Both the position numbers and the translations under genes were made by a program. A DNA stretch of 64,000 nt from CAVONV01 sp963697355. Lineage in GTDB: Bacteria; Acidobacteriota; Vicinamibacteria; Marinacidobacterales; DATDRI01. The notes under the pieces were generated by a model. It saw nothing but the letters and a program-made list of their open reading frames with translations. It made no database searches and had not been told where the DNA came from. Position 1 is the stretch's first letter, and every line of letters starts with the position of its first letter. The stretch lies in contig CAVONV010000007.1 in assembly GCA_963697355.1 (NCBI GenBank), forward strand, positions 1-64,000, in the 5' to 3' direction. Shown here piece by piece: positions 54,157 through 64,000 of this stretch.

Positions 54157-55935
54157 TCATCTCAAGTCATGATGCTGATACAGCTCACCATCTTCAAATC
54201 CAAGACGGCGGTAGTACTCTCGAGTTCCCACACTCGAGATGACGGCTAGATTATTGTATCCGGCCTGCCGGACCATCTCCTTCGCACGCTCGATGAGTCG
54301 CGTCCCTAGTCCGAGATGCTGTGAGCCTTGCTCGCCCCGTTTTCCGATGTTGACGGCTGCGCCATATACATGGACTTCCCGGATCAAAGCACTCTCACTG
54401 AGCTCTTCAATGAAGCCCTTCTTCTCAGGAAGGCATAGTCGCAGAAATCCGACGATGCGGTCTTCATCCGTCACGAATTGCAGAAAGACTTCCCTACCCA
54501 CCGACGACTGATAGGGAATTTCGTCCAACAGGAGGCGCTCAATAGGAGCGCGCAGGTTGCGGATCTCGCGACTACGTATATCGAGACAACGCCAGTTTCT
54601 TTTTCTGAGCTCCTCCTCCGCCAAATTGCGAAAATTAGTTAGTTTGTTGCCGACCAAGATGTCTTCTCCCGGTATGTCCCGGATGACACGGCTGACACGG
54701 CAGTACGGCGCAACCCGCCTCAAGCACTCGGTCAGAACCTCTGTGAGCTCCTGCTGGGTATAAGGTCGCCACCTTCCCGCTTCGTAATGAACCATCAGCT
54801 CAGCGCTTTCGATCAGACTACAGGGATAGATCTTTAGCTCATCGGGTCTGAAGCCCGGATCCGAAAACAGCCGCTCGAAGTCTTCGATATCCTTCTCTGG
54901 TGTAGAACCATAGAGATTCGGCATCCAATGAGCCTGGATCTTGAAACCCCCTTGCCGAAGGAGCGCAATCGCACGGCGGGTCGTGGGCACATCGTGACCT
55001 CTTTTGTTCAAGGCCAGAACCTCATCCGAGAGGCTCTGGATGCCGATTTGCACTTTCGTCGCGCCAAGGCGCCTGATTCTCACGAGCTCTTGCTCGTCGA
55101 CATAGTCCGGCCTTGTCTCGAGAGACAATCCAATACATCGGGACGAGCCTTTCTCGTTCACCCGGTGCGACCTTTCGAGCTCCTCCCAAGTCGAAGCATT
55201 TTGGTGATGAACCAGATCACGTCCCGTTTCTCGCTTGAGAAATCCAGAAACGACCTCGTTATAAGGACTAGCGCCCAATCGGCCGTCGACTTCACCTTCT
55301 AGCTTTTCGAAACCGACTCGAGGAACGATCTCGTTTCCTTCCATGTCCCGTACCTGTTCGAAATCGTTCATCGCGTCGAAGCACCGCTTCACGAACCAGA
55401 CCTGGTAGGGCTCCGGGTAAAAGGACCAAGTCCCTCCGAGAACGATGAGCTCGATCTTGTCAATCGGATGACCCATGACATCGAGCGTTCGCAAACGGGC
55501 CAACACCTGCTCGTAGGGGTCGAAAGCATGTCGCCCGGCCCGCTGAGCACCCGGTTCCAGCGAGAGGTAGCTTTTGGGCATGCGTAAGTCGTTTGGGCAG
55601 AAAATGCACTGGCCCGGGCAAGGGAACGGCTGGGTTAGCACGGTGACCGGTGTGACCCCACTGATCGTCCTCACCGGTTTCATCCTCACTTTCTCGATGA
55701 AACCGGTGGAGTCTCGCGTCCAGCCGTGGCGCTGGGCCAAGTAGCGATATCCGCGTATGATCTCACTCTTGGAGAAAATCGCATTGCCGTTTTTGGGATA
55801 CTTGTTGAGAATACGCTGGAGGGTCGGTGCATCGAGGCTCGGTCGAGCCTCGATGGCCCTGACGATGGCAGCAAGCTCCTGCTCGTGATCCTCAGGGGAG
55901 AAACGATAAGGAGATTCCCAAGTAGCTTTCTTCAT
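54157..55935 (-). CDS. elp3: Elp3-like radical SAM/acetyltransferase for tRNA wobble uridine
   Basis: About 592 residues. The radical SAM core has the three-Cys motif CPGQCIFCPND, and the C-terminal quarter is a GNAT domain (HLGLGTRLIERAKEMVRQAG). This layout matches Elp3, the catalytic subunit of eukaryotic Elongator, which makes cm5U at tRNA position 34; bacterial homologues are rare. The ATG at 55935 is preferred over a TTG at 55947. It is divergent from a Trm9-like methyltransferase whose start is only 11 bases away, so the two promoters overlap the coding sequences. Full length. Confidence 0.92.
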   Translation of the reverse strand: MKKATWESPYRFSPEDHEQELAAIVRAIEARPSLDAPTLQRILNKYPKNGNAIFSKSEIIRGYRYLAQRHGWTRDSTGFIEKVRMKPVRTISGVTPVTVLTQPFPCPGQCIFCPNDLRMPKSYLSLEPGAQRAGRHAFDPYEQVLARLRTLDVMGHPIDKIELIVLGGTWSFYPEPYQVWFVKRCFDAMNDFEQVRDMEGNEIVPRVGFEKLEGEVDGRLGASPYNEVVSGFLKRETGRDLVHHQNASTWEELERSHRVNEKGSSRCIGLSLETRPDYVDEQELVRIRRLGATKVQIGIQSLSDEVLALNKRGHDVPTTRRAIALLRQGGFKIQAHWMPNLYGSTPEKDIEDFERLFSDPGFRPDELKIYPCSLIESAELMVHYEAGRWRPYTQQELTEVLTECLRRVAPYCRVSRVIRDIPGEDILVGNKLTNFRNLAEEELRKRNWRCLDIRSREIRNLRAPIERLLLDEIPYQSSVGREVFLQFVTDEDRIVGFLRLCLPEKKGFIEELSESALIREVHVYGAAVNIGKRGEQGSQHLGLGTRLIERAKEMVRQAGYNNLAVISSVGTREYYRRLGFEDGELYQHHDLR

Positions 55936-55946
55936 TACATGACGCA

Positions 55947-56711
55947 ATGGACCGACAAACCGCCCAAACGCTCAACCGCATCAACCAAGATTTTTATCAT
56001 CAATGTGCCGACGAGTTCAGCGCCACTCGCCAAAATCCATGGAAAGGTTGGACGCGACTCCTCGCGCACATCCAATCGTCGGGCGGCTATCACCGTGAGC
56101 TCTCCGTGCTCGATGTCGGGTGCGGTAACGGCCGTTTCGCCCGCTACCTGAGTGAGGCCGCCATCGAGTTCTCCTACGTCGGAGTGGATATCAGCACTCG
56201 CGCTCTCGATGTCGCCCGCAACCACATTCCCGAGAGCATCTCGGCTGAGCTCGTCCCACACGACCTACTCACCGAGGAGATTCTGCCGCCACGAGCCCGC
56301 CGCCCCTTCTCGCTCATCGTCGCTTTCGGATTGCTCCATCACCTGCCTGGTTACGACCGACGCCGAGCGTTACTCCGAGAGCTGGCACAACGATTGGATC
56401 ATCAGGGTATCTTGGCCGTCTCGATTTGGCAATTCGGTCGATTCGATCGATTCAAGAACAAGATGGTGTCGTGGGACGAGCTCGAAAGCCGCACCGGCCT
56501 CTCCATCGACTCATCCCAACTCGAGCCGGGAGATTGCATTCTTTCTTGGGGGGCCGAGCCTCCGGCTTACCGCTACTGCCACTTCATAGACTCGAAGGAA
56601 GCCGGCCGTCTCTCGTCTTCCCTGCCGCTGGAGCAACTCGATTCCTACAGCGCCGACGGGTCCACGAACAATCTCAATAAGTATTACTTGTTTAGACGTA
56701 GCAACAGGTAA
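55947..56711 (+). CDS. SAM methyltransferase, Trm9-like
   Basis: A 254-residue class I methyltransferase: VLDVGCGNGRFARYL is the SAM site and AFGLLHHLPGYDRRRALLRE the post-II region. The N-terminal FYHQCADEFSATRQNPWKGW is the pattern seen in Trm9/ALKBH8 tRNA methyltransferases, and LEPGDCILSWG fits the family's late motif. In yeast Trm9 methylates the cm5U made by Elp3 to mcm5U. The head-to-head placement with elp3 makes this the likely function here. A plain small-molecule methyltransferase cannot be excluded from sequence alone. Confidence 0.65.
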   Translation: MDRQTAQTLNRINQDFYHQCADEFSATRQNPWKGWTRLLAHIQSSGGYHRELSVLDVGCGNGRFARYLSEAAIEFSYVGVDISTRALDVARNHIPESISAELVPHDLLTEEILPPRARRPFSLIVAFGLLHHLPGYDRRRALLRELAQRLDHQGILAVSIWQFGRFDRFKNKMVSWDELESRTGLSIDSSQLEPGDCILSWGAEPPAYRYCHFIDSKEAGRLSSSLPLEQLDSYSADGSTNNLNKYYLFRRSNR

Positions 56712-56834
56712 CACGGTAAGAATTCAAGAACTCAAGAATCCAAGGCGCAGCGTCGTAGGGAAGAGAAAGTGAGTGTGGCTTCATCTTCTCCGCGTCTCCG
56801 CGACTTAGCGCCTCTCTCGTTAATTTCCGGATCT

Positions 56835-58379
56835 TCAACTTTCGTGCTGAGCGCCTCGGTGCAGCTTGCGCACCGCCTCAATAGTGTCGGCTTCCGCTGC
56901 CGTCTTGTCGGGACGGTACCCTTTGATGCGAGCGAAACGTAACGCCATCCCCGCCAGATACTGAGGGCTTGTTTGGATATCGCTGAAGGCGACTTCCACG
57001 ACGAGCTCCGGGCGAACGACAATGGTCCACTCGTCCCTCGAGACTTCGAGCTCCTGTAGCCGGCTCGTCTGCCAGTTCAGCATCTCGTCCGTCATACCCT
57101 TGAAGGTCTTACCCAACATGACGAACTCACCACTCGAGCCGTCCCGCGCTCCGAGATGCAAGTTGCTGAGCCAACCGCGTCGTCGTCCACTGCCCCACTC
57201 GGCAGCAAGAACGACCAGGTCGAGCGTATGGACCGGCTTCAATTTGAGCCAGCTGTGGCCTCGGCCGCCGGCATCGTAGGGAGAGTCGAGGGCCTTTGCC
57301 ATGACGCCTTCATGACCGGCATCGAGAGCCGCCTGTGAGAACGAGCGTGCTTCGCCGACATCGCTCGTTAGAATCCGCGGAACTATTGCGCTCCCGGGGA
57401 CCGAATCTCTGAGAGCATCGAAGCGCTCTACCGTAGTCCTATCAATCAGTCCTTCACCATCGACGAACAAGCAATCGAAGAAAAAGGGTGTCAACGGCAG
57501 CGAATCCCGCATCCTCTCCACATCGAGCTTACGCCCAAACCGCTTCATCGTCACTTGAAAAGGATGAGGCGACCGGTCTTCGCGGAGTGCTAGAACTTCT
57601 CCATCGAATACGGCTTCTCTTACAGGATACGACCGGACGGCCTCGACCACTTCGGGGCAGGCGACGGTCACGTCATTGCGGCGGCGCGTGAAGATACGGA
57701 CCTCCTCTCCCGATTTATGAACTTGAATCCTCGCACCATCCATTTTGTACTCGAAAGAGGCCCGCTCCAGGCGCTCCAAGGCTTCCTCCACATTCCGGGC
57801 CGTTTGGGCAAGCATCGGTAGGATGGGACGAAAGATCTGCTGACGGAATGCCTTCACGCCTTCGACACCGTCTGACAATGCAGCCTGCGCTACGGACCCC
57901 ACATCGCCACGAATCATGACCGCACGACGGACATCGACCGCGTCGATCGCCGTAGCTCTAGCAATAGCTTCGACCATGATCCCCTCGAGTGCTCCCTGCC
58001 GGAGATCTCCAAAGATCAAACGGACGAGGAAGTCCTGCTCGTCTCGAGTGGCTCGTGACAAGAGCTGATGTAGCAAGCGAGTCCGTTCCTTTGTCGAGCC
58101 CCCGCCGGATAGTGTGGTGATCCGTTCGAAGGAGGCGTCGACATCGACCAGTCTCAAATCCGGTGCGGCCCTGGATATCTGCGGGCGGGCGGCCCGGATA
58201 GCGGCGGGCCCAATGCCAATACGCCCTTGCGGCAGGACGCCCGTTAGGTAGGCCACGCCGATCGGGATTTCTCGAGGCTCCAGGTTCCGAAGAAGGTTGG
58301 CTAGGCGTTCGGTCTTGACGAGCCGCCTCCTGGTTTCAGATATGGCCCGGGATGTCTCCACAATGTCGTTGAGCAGCAT
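56835..58379 (-). CDS. ATP-dependent DNA ligase (archaeal LigB type)
   Basis: A 514-residue ligase with the nucleotidyl-transfer Lys212 in EYKMDGARIQV, plus motifs DGEVLAL, EGVMAKALDSPY and WLKLKPVH. The N-terminal helical domain precedes the nucleotidyltransferase and the OB fold, as in archaeal-type and some bacterial ATP-dependent ligases. Most bacteria rely on NAD-dependent LigA, so this enzyme probably has a repair role. Full length. It stands on its own between the Trm9-like gene and an SNF transporter. Confidence 0.9.
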   Translation of the reverse strand: MLLNDIVETSRAISETRRRLVKTERLANLLRNLEPREIPIGVAYLTGVLPQGRIGIGPAAIRAARPQISRAAPDLRLVDVDASFERITTLSGGGSTKERTRLLHQLLSRATRDEQDFLVRLIFGDLRQGALEGIMVEAIARATAIDAVDVRRAVMIRGDVGSVAQAALSDGVEGVKAFRQQIFRPILPMLAQTARNVEEALERLERASFEYKMDGARIQVHKSGEEVRIFTRRRNDVTVACPEVVEAVRSYPVREAVFDGEVLALREDRSPHPFQVTMKRFGRKLDVERMRDSLPLTPFFFDCLFVDGEGLIDRTTVERFDALRDSVPGSAIVPRILTSDVGEARSFSQAALDAGHEGVMAKALDSPYDAGGRGHSWLKLKPVHTLDLVVLAAEWGSGRRRGWLSNLHLGARDGSSGEFVMLGKTFKGMTDEMLNWQTSRLQELEVSRDEWTIVVRPELVVEVAFSDIQTSPQYLAGMALRFARIKGYRPDKTAAEADTIEAVRKLHRGAQHES

Positions 58380-58506
58380 GACTTTGTACCGTCAGACGGG
58401 TCTTGTCTCTCATGAGACTTAAGATCTTGCGCCCGGACGTATTCCGAGTATACTGCACGCCACTACCATGCTTGGCGTACCCAGTCGTTCAAAAAGGAGA
58501 GGATAG

Positions 58507-59865
58507 GTGGCAAGTCGAGGATCCTGGAGCTCTAGAACCGGCTTCATCTTGGCCGGCGCAGGCTCGGCCGTAGGGCTGGGTGCCATTTGGCGTTTCCCTT
58601 ATATCACCGGGGCTAACGGTGGGGCGGTTTTTGTCGTCGCTTTCCTATTGTGCTGTTTCTTCATCGGCTTTCCGGTCATGGTGGCGGAATTGACATTGGG
58701 CCGCCATACCGAAAGGAACGCCGTGGGCGTATTCGACGTCTTGTCGGGCAAGCTCCGGTGGAAGGCCGTCGGCGGTTTGTGCATTTTGAGCGGGTTCACC
58801 ATTTTTGCCTGGTACAGCGTGATTGCCGGTTGGGTCGTGGGCTACTTGTACAAGACCGTCGCCGGAACATTCCAAAATGCTCAGAACCTGGATACCGGTC
58901 AGGTCTTCGCCGAGTTTGCTGCAAACCCGCTTGCCGTCTCTTTCCTTCACGCCCTCGTCATTTCCATGACCGCCTACGTCGTGTATCGCGGCATCAGCGG
59001 CGGCATCGAATTGCTCTCAAAGTGGCTCATGCCCCTCCTTTTCGCTTTGCTGATTCTGCTCGCGATAAGGTCCGTTACATTGCCAGGCGCAACGGCGGGT
59101 TTGGACTTCTACTTGAAACCGGACTTCTCGAAGGTGAACGCCCAAATGCTCCTCGCTGCCATGGGGCAAGCTTTATTCTCCTTGAGCCTCGGCGCGGGAT
59201 CGATGATCACCTATGCCAGTTACTTGTCCAAGAAGGAGAACATCGTCACGTCTGCGTTCTGGATCACCTTCTTCGAGGTTCTCGTTTGCCTCATCGCCGG
59301 CTTCGTCGTCCTACCGGCTGTATCGGCCATGGGAAAGGACTTCGCAGAAGGTCCTGAGTTGATCTTCGTCGTCTTGCCTTCCATATTCGGTGAGATGCCC
59401 GGCGGCTACTTCTTCGGTGTTGGTTTCTTTGTGCTCGTTCTCATTGCCGCACTCACATCGACCGTAGCCATGATCGAGGTACCCGTTGCCTATTTGGTGG
59501 ATGAAAAAGGGTGGAGTCGCAAAAAATCGGTGGCTCTCGGCGCACTCGCGGCGTTCATTGTGGGCACGCCGGCGGCTCTGGCGCACGGAGCCAGCGATTT
59601 TTGGTCCGATTTGCCGGGAATAGGGACGGACTTCTTCACCGTGATCAGCACAGTGTTCGGAGATCTCTCTTTGTCGGTAGCCTCGTTCTTCGTCGCCATA
59701 TTCGTGGGCTGGATCTGGGGTGTCGGCAAGGCCACGCGAGAGATCGAAACCGGGGGCAACGTCTTTACGATTAGACGTCTGTGGAGTTTTCTGATACGGT
59801 ACGTCGCTCCCATAACGATCTTCATCATTTTTGCGCGCGTCATTTGGACCCTGGTCGCAGGCTGA
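58507..59865 (+). CDS. Sodium-dependent transporter, SNF/NSS family
   Basis: A 452-residue membrane protein of about 12 helices; the start WSSRTGFILAGAGSAVGLG and IWRFPYITGANGG is the hallmark of the sodium:neurotransmitter symporter family. Bacterial members carry amino acids with Na+. The start is a GTG at 58507 after a GGAGAGGA site. It is followed by a serine/threonine dehydratase gene, so import of a substrate such as threonine or serine is a fair guess. Confidence 0.9.
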   Translation: MASRGSWSSRTGFILAGAGSAVGLGAIWRFPYITGANGGAVFVVAFLLCCFFIGFPVMVAELTLGRHTERNAVGVFDVLSGKLRWKAVGGLCILSGFTIFAWYSVIAGWVVGYLYKTVAGTFQNAQNLDTGQVFAEFAANPLAVSFLHALVISMTAYVVYRGISGGIELLSKWLMPLLFALLILLAIRSVTLPGATAGLDFYLKPDFSKVNAQMLLAAMGQALFSLSLGAGSMITYASYLSKKENIVTSAFWITFFEVLVCLIAGFVVLPAVSAMGKDFAEGPELIFVVLPSIFGEMPGGYFFGVGFFVLVLIAALTSTVAMIEVPVAYLVDEKGWSRKKSVALGALAAFIVGTPAALAHGASDFWSDLPGIGTDFFTVISTVFGDLSLSVASFFVAIFVGWIWGVGKATREIETGGNVFTIRRLWSFLIRYVAPITIFIIFARVIWTLVAG

Positions 59866-59891
59866 AGATTTCCTCACAGGAACAAACGCTC

Positions 59892-60842
59892 ATGACGGTG
59901 GCGTTCAAGCCCTCGTTGGCGGACATCGAGTCGGCATCAGCAAGGACAAGAGAGGTGGTCCTCCACACCCCGCTGGTGCCGCTTCATTCCTTCGAGGCAC
60001 CAAGTGACATCTTTCTCAAGCCCGAGATCCATCAAGCAGTGACCTCTTTCAAAATCCGCGGGATCTTCTATGCGGTTGCCTCTCTTAGCGAGGTGGAACG
60101 CGGGCGAGGAGTCAGCACCGTCAGTGCGGGAAACACCGCCCAAGCCCTGGCCTGGGCCGCTCGACACTTCGATATCGGCGCTCGGAGTCTCATGCCGGAA
60201 ACTGCCCCCCGCAGCAAAATTGACGCGGTCCGCGCTTATGGTGCGACGCCTGTTCTCGTTCCCGTGGAAGAGGTCTTTCGCTACCTGCGGGAGCACGGAT
60301 GGGAGGAAGAACCCTACAGCTTCATCCACCCATGGACGAACCAAGATGTGATCACGGGTCACGGCAGCCTCGGTCTCGAGATCCTTGCAGATATGCCGGA
60401 GGTGGAAACAGTATTCGTTCCCGTAGGCGGCGGTGGGCTCATTGCCGGTATTGGAAGTGCACTGAAGGCTATCCAGCCCTCCGTGAAAGTGGTCGCCGTG
60501 GAACCGGAGGAATGTGCTTCCCTCCACGCTAGTTTGAAGGCGGGAAAACCCGCGTCGGTCGACTGCCGCACGATGTGCGACGGTGTGGCCGTACCCTACA
60601 TCACTGAAGAGATGTTCCCCCTCCTGAGGGAACTCGTCGATGGGGTCGTTCTCGTGCCCGAAGACGAAGTGAAGGCGACGATCAAGCGCCTCGCGCTTCG
60701 GGACAAGATGATCGTCGAAGGCGCCGGCGCACTCTCTCTCGCTGCAGCCCTATCCGTCCCGAAGGCACAACGTGGAAAGAGCGTCTGTATTTTGACGGGG
60801 GGGAGTATCGATCCAGAGAAGTTAGTGGAGATACTAGAATAG
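59892..60842 (+). CDS. Threonine/serine dehydratase-like PLP enzyme
   Basis: A 316-residue fold-type II PLP enzyme without a regulatory domain. The catalytic Lys54 is in SFKIRG and the phosphate loop is GGGGLIAG. It resembles short catabolic threonine dehydratases and serine/threo-3-hydroxyaspartate dehydratases. It is 26 bases after the SNF transporter, with which it should be co-expressed: uptake then deamination to a 2-oxo acid. The exact substrate cannot be told. The ATG at 59892 fits the start of the family. Confidence 0.85.
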   Translation: MTVAFKPSLADIESASARTREVVLHTPLVPLHSFEAPSDIFLKPEIHQAVTSFKIRGIFYAVASLSEVERGRGVSTVSAGNTAQALAWAARHFDIGARSLMPETAPRSKIDAVRAYGATPVLVPVEEVFRYLREHGWEEEPYSFIHPWTNQDVITGHGSLGLEILADMPEVETVFVPVGGGGLIAGIGSALKAIQPSVKVVAVEPEECASLHASLKAGKPASVDCRTMCDGVAVPYITEEMFPLLRELVDGVVLVPEDEVKATIKRLALRDKMIVEGAGALSLAAALSVPKAQRGKSVCILTGGSIDPEKLVEILE

Positions 60843-60852
60843 TGAAGTATGG

Positions 60853-60957
60853 GGGTCATGCCTCAAACCAAGTTGCTTCAAGAGGCGTGACCCCGTCATC
60901 AGGCCCAAAACTAAGAAGGGTCAGGCCTCTTGTAGCTACAACGTTGAGGCCTGACCC
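60853..60957. repeat. Two related hairpins between convergent genes (BIME-like)
   Basis: Hairpin 1 (60853-60895): GGGGTCATGCCTC with GAGGCGTGACCCC, 12 of 13 matched. Hairpin 2 (60918-60957): GGGTCAGGCCTC with GAGGCCTGACCC, perfect, with a TTGTAGCTACAA palindrome inside. The arms of the two are related. They lie between the ends of two convergent genes and may terminate both. Similar GGGTCAGGCCT-type elements are known as REP-like sequences. Confidence 0.7.
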
Positions 60958-60974
60958 TATCTGGGCGGCACGCG

Positions 60975-63023
<2,049 letters not shown>

Positions 63024-63400
63024 GCTCCACCTCCTTTGTTCCTCTGCCGGAGCCAGGCAGCGGCAGCCCTGCGTTTTCTTCAATGAGCGCCGGCAGGGAC
63101 GGCGCATATCGAGTCCTATGGTTGCTGGAGGGGATCTCTCGAAACGCCCCCAACTGAGTTCGCTGGCCGGCGCAAATTCTAAACGAAAGCCACCGCGAAC
63201 CCAAACACCATCTGGGAACGTCAACCTCCGGCAGGCTGAGCCTCTGCCCCGCATCGAGAGCCTCGACCTGTGAGAACCCAGGAAAGCCGGATTGCAGCAC
63301 CCCTTGCTTGTGATAGACTGCCAGGGTTTTTGGTGTGTTGTTGCAGGAGTGGCTCGCGTCTTGATACCGAGGATATATTTCGATTGCTAGGGAGTAAGTA
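63024..63400. other. Divergent intergenic region between hppA and the AGCS gene
   Basis: 377 bases without a gene I can recognise. A weak sigma-70-like pair for the plus-strand gene (TTGCAG, 16-base spacer, TAGACT, about 63293-63320) is possible but poor. No repeat is seen. Confidence 0.35.
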
Positions 63401-64000
63401 ATGGATGGGTCTTTGGCCGGATTTCTAACCGATAAGATCAACGAGCTGTACGGACTGATTTACAACCCGTTTGCGATCCCCTTGGTTTTGCTGGTGGTAG
63501 GAGGCTGGCTCACCGTCACGACGGGTTTCGTCCAGATCCGCCGCTTTGGAACCGCCTGCAAATTCGTGATGAGGGGTGCATTCAAGAAGAACGTTCAGGG
63601 CGAAGGCACCATCACACCCTTTCAGGCCTTATCAACGGCTCTGGCTGCCACCGTCGGCAACGGTAACATCGGCGGAGTCGCAACAGCTATCTTAGTCGGA
63701 GGCCCGGGAGCCATCTTTTGGATGTGGCTTTGTGCGCTGGTGGGCATGGCCACCAAGTACGCAGAAGCGGTTCTGGGCGTTCGCTATCGCGTTACGACCG
63801 AAACGGGAGAAATGGCGAGTGGTCCCATGTACTATATTACACAGGGACTTCCGTGGCCTCGGTTCGCAAAATTCCTCGCTTACATGTTCTGCTTTTTCGG
63901 CGCCGCCACCGCCATGTTGGGTACCGGCAATATGGCGCAGTCCAATACCATCGCCCGAACCTTCGTCGAGGCCGCCAAAACTAATTTCAACGTCGATGTC
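63401..64000 (+). CDS. Alanine:sodium symporter (AGCS family), 5' part
   Basis: The ATG at 63401 opens a frame that runs off the window after 200 codons. It has AGCS features: LVLLVVGGWLTVTTGFVQIR, then GEGTITPFQALSTALAATVG, GNGNIGGVATAILVGGPGA and ASGPMYYITQGL. The family carries alanine or glycine with Na+ (or H+). The distal half of the gene, with more membrane segments, lies outside. Confidence 0.92.
   Translation, partial: MDGSLAGFLTDKINELYGLIYNPFAIPLVLLVVGGWLTVTTGFVQIRRFGTACKFVMRGAFKKNVQGEGTITPFQALSTALAATVGNGNIGGVATAILVGGPGAIFWMWLCALVGMATKYAEAVLGVRYRVTTETGEMASGPMYYITQGLPWPRFAKFLAYMFCFFGAATAMLGTGNMAQSNTIARTFVEAAKTNFNVDV

Overview
This window joins two different genomes. Bases 1 to about 3705 are very GC-rich (by eye about 70% or more), carry actinobacterial-type genes (end of a glutamine synthetase, a small membrane protein, a 4HBT_3-type thioesterase, a DrrAB-like ABC exporter), and nearly every gene there is broken by single-base frameshifts. 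At about 3700-3712, directly after the stop codon of dsrJ, the sequence changes abruptly to a moderate-GC genome that fills the rest of the window. The expected dsrO and dsrP are missing at that point. I read this as a chimeric assembly, with an uncorrected long-read-like end, and not as biology.

The main genome is that of a bacterium that respires sulfate or sulfite. On the minus strand, from 31510 down to 3712, lie aprB-aprA, a zinc-ribbon gene, a YkgJ-like gene, qmoA-qmoB-qmoC, sat, a pentaheme cytochrome, a nitric-oxide-reductase-like heme-copper enzyme, a CGGC protein, a PAS/sigma-54 activator, dsrA-dsrB-dsrD, dsrN, HEAT and TPR genes, dsrC, an RsbRD-type gene and dsrM-dsrK-dsrJ. Reductive-type dsrD, DsrC with both C-terminal cysteines, QmoABC and a full Sat together point to sulfate reduction. 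Two divergent or isolated genes (a Gly/Arg-rich secreted protein and a Spy/CpxP-like protein) sit inside this stretch. I cannot name the phylum; Desulfobacterota-like and Acidobacteriota-like lineages both fit.

The most striking regulatory signal is a pair of matching regions upstream of dsrAB and aprBA. Each has a TGGCAC-N5-KTGA sigma-54-like element and, about 125-130 bp farther upstream, a TTTGGCTCAAA palindrome (CGATTTG-GCT-CAAATCG at dsr). The gene next to dsrAB encodes a sigma-54 enhancer-binding protein. This looks like a dedicated dsr/apr regulon.

From 32366 onward the window carries central-carbon and housekeeping genes: a ferritin-like protein, a very large acyl-CoA-synthetase/unknown/GNAT fusion, and citrate synthase, facing a plus-strand run of PduS-like and PduT-like (tandem BMC) genes, a citD-citE fusion, citF, a degenerate HD protein, aconitase, an isocitrate-dehydrogenase-family gene, a PrpD-family gene, a BrnQ transporter and a PilZ protein. 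Then come a PQQ-like propeller, a divergent elp3 / Trm9-like pair (possible wobble-uridine modification), an ATP-dependent DNA ligase, an SNF transporter, a serine/threonine dehydratase, a membrane pyrophosphatase, and the start of an AGCS alanine:sodium symporter.

Intergenic DNA is unusually rich in short repeats: AAGAACTC-type octamers, pyrimidine tracts, two about 90%-identical 75-bp elements, REP/BIME-like inverted repeats, and twin hairpins with a compensatory base change. Single-base insertions also break qmoA (twice), qmoB and dsrK in ways that restore conserved protein motifs when removed, so these are more likely sequence errors than mutations.
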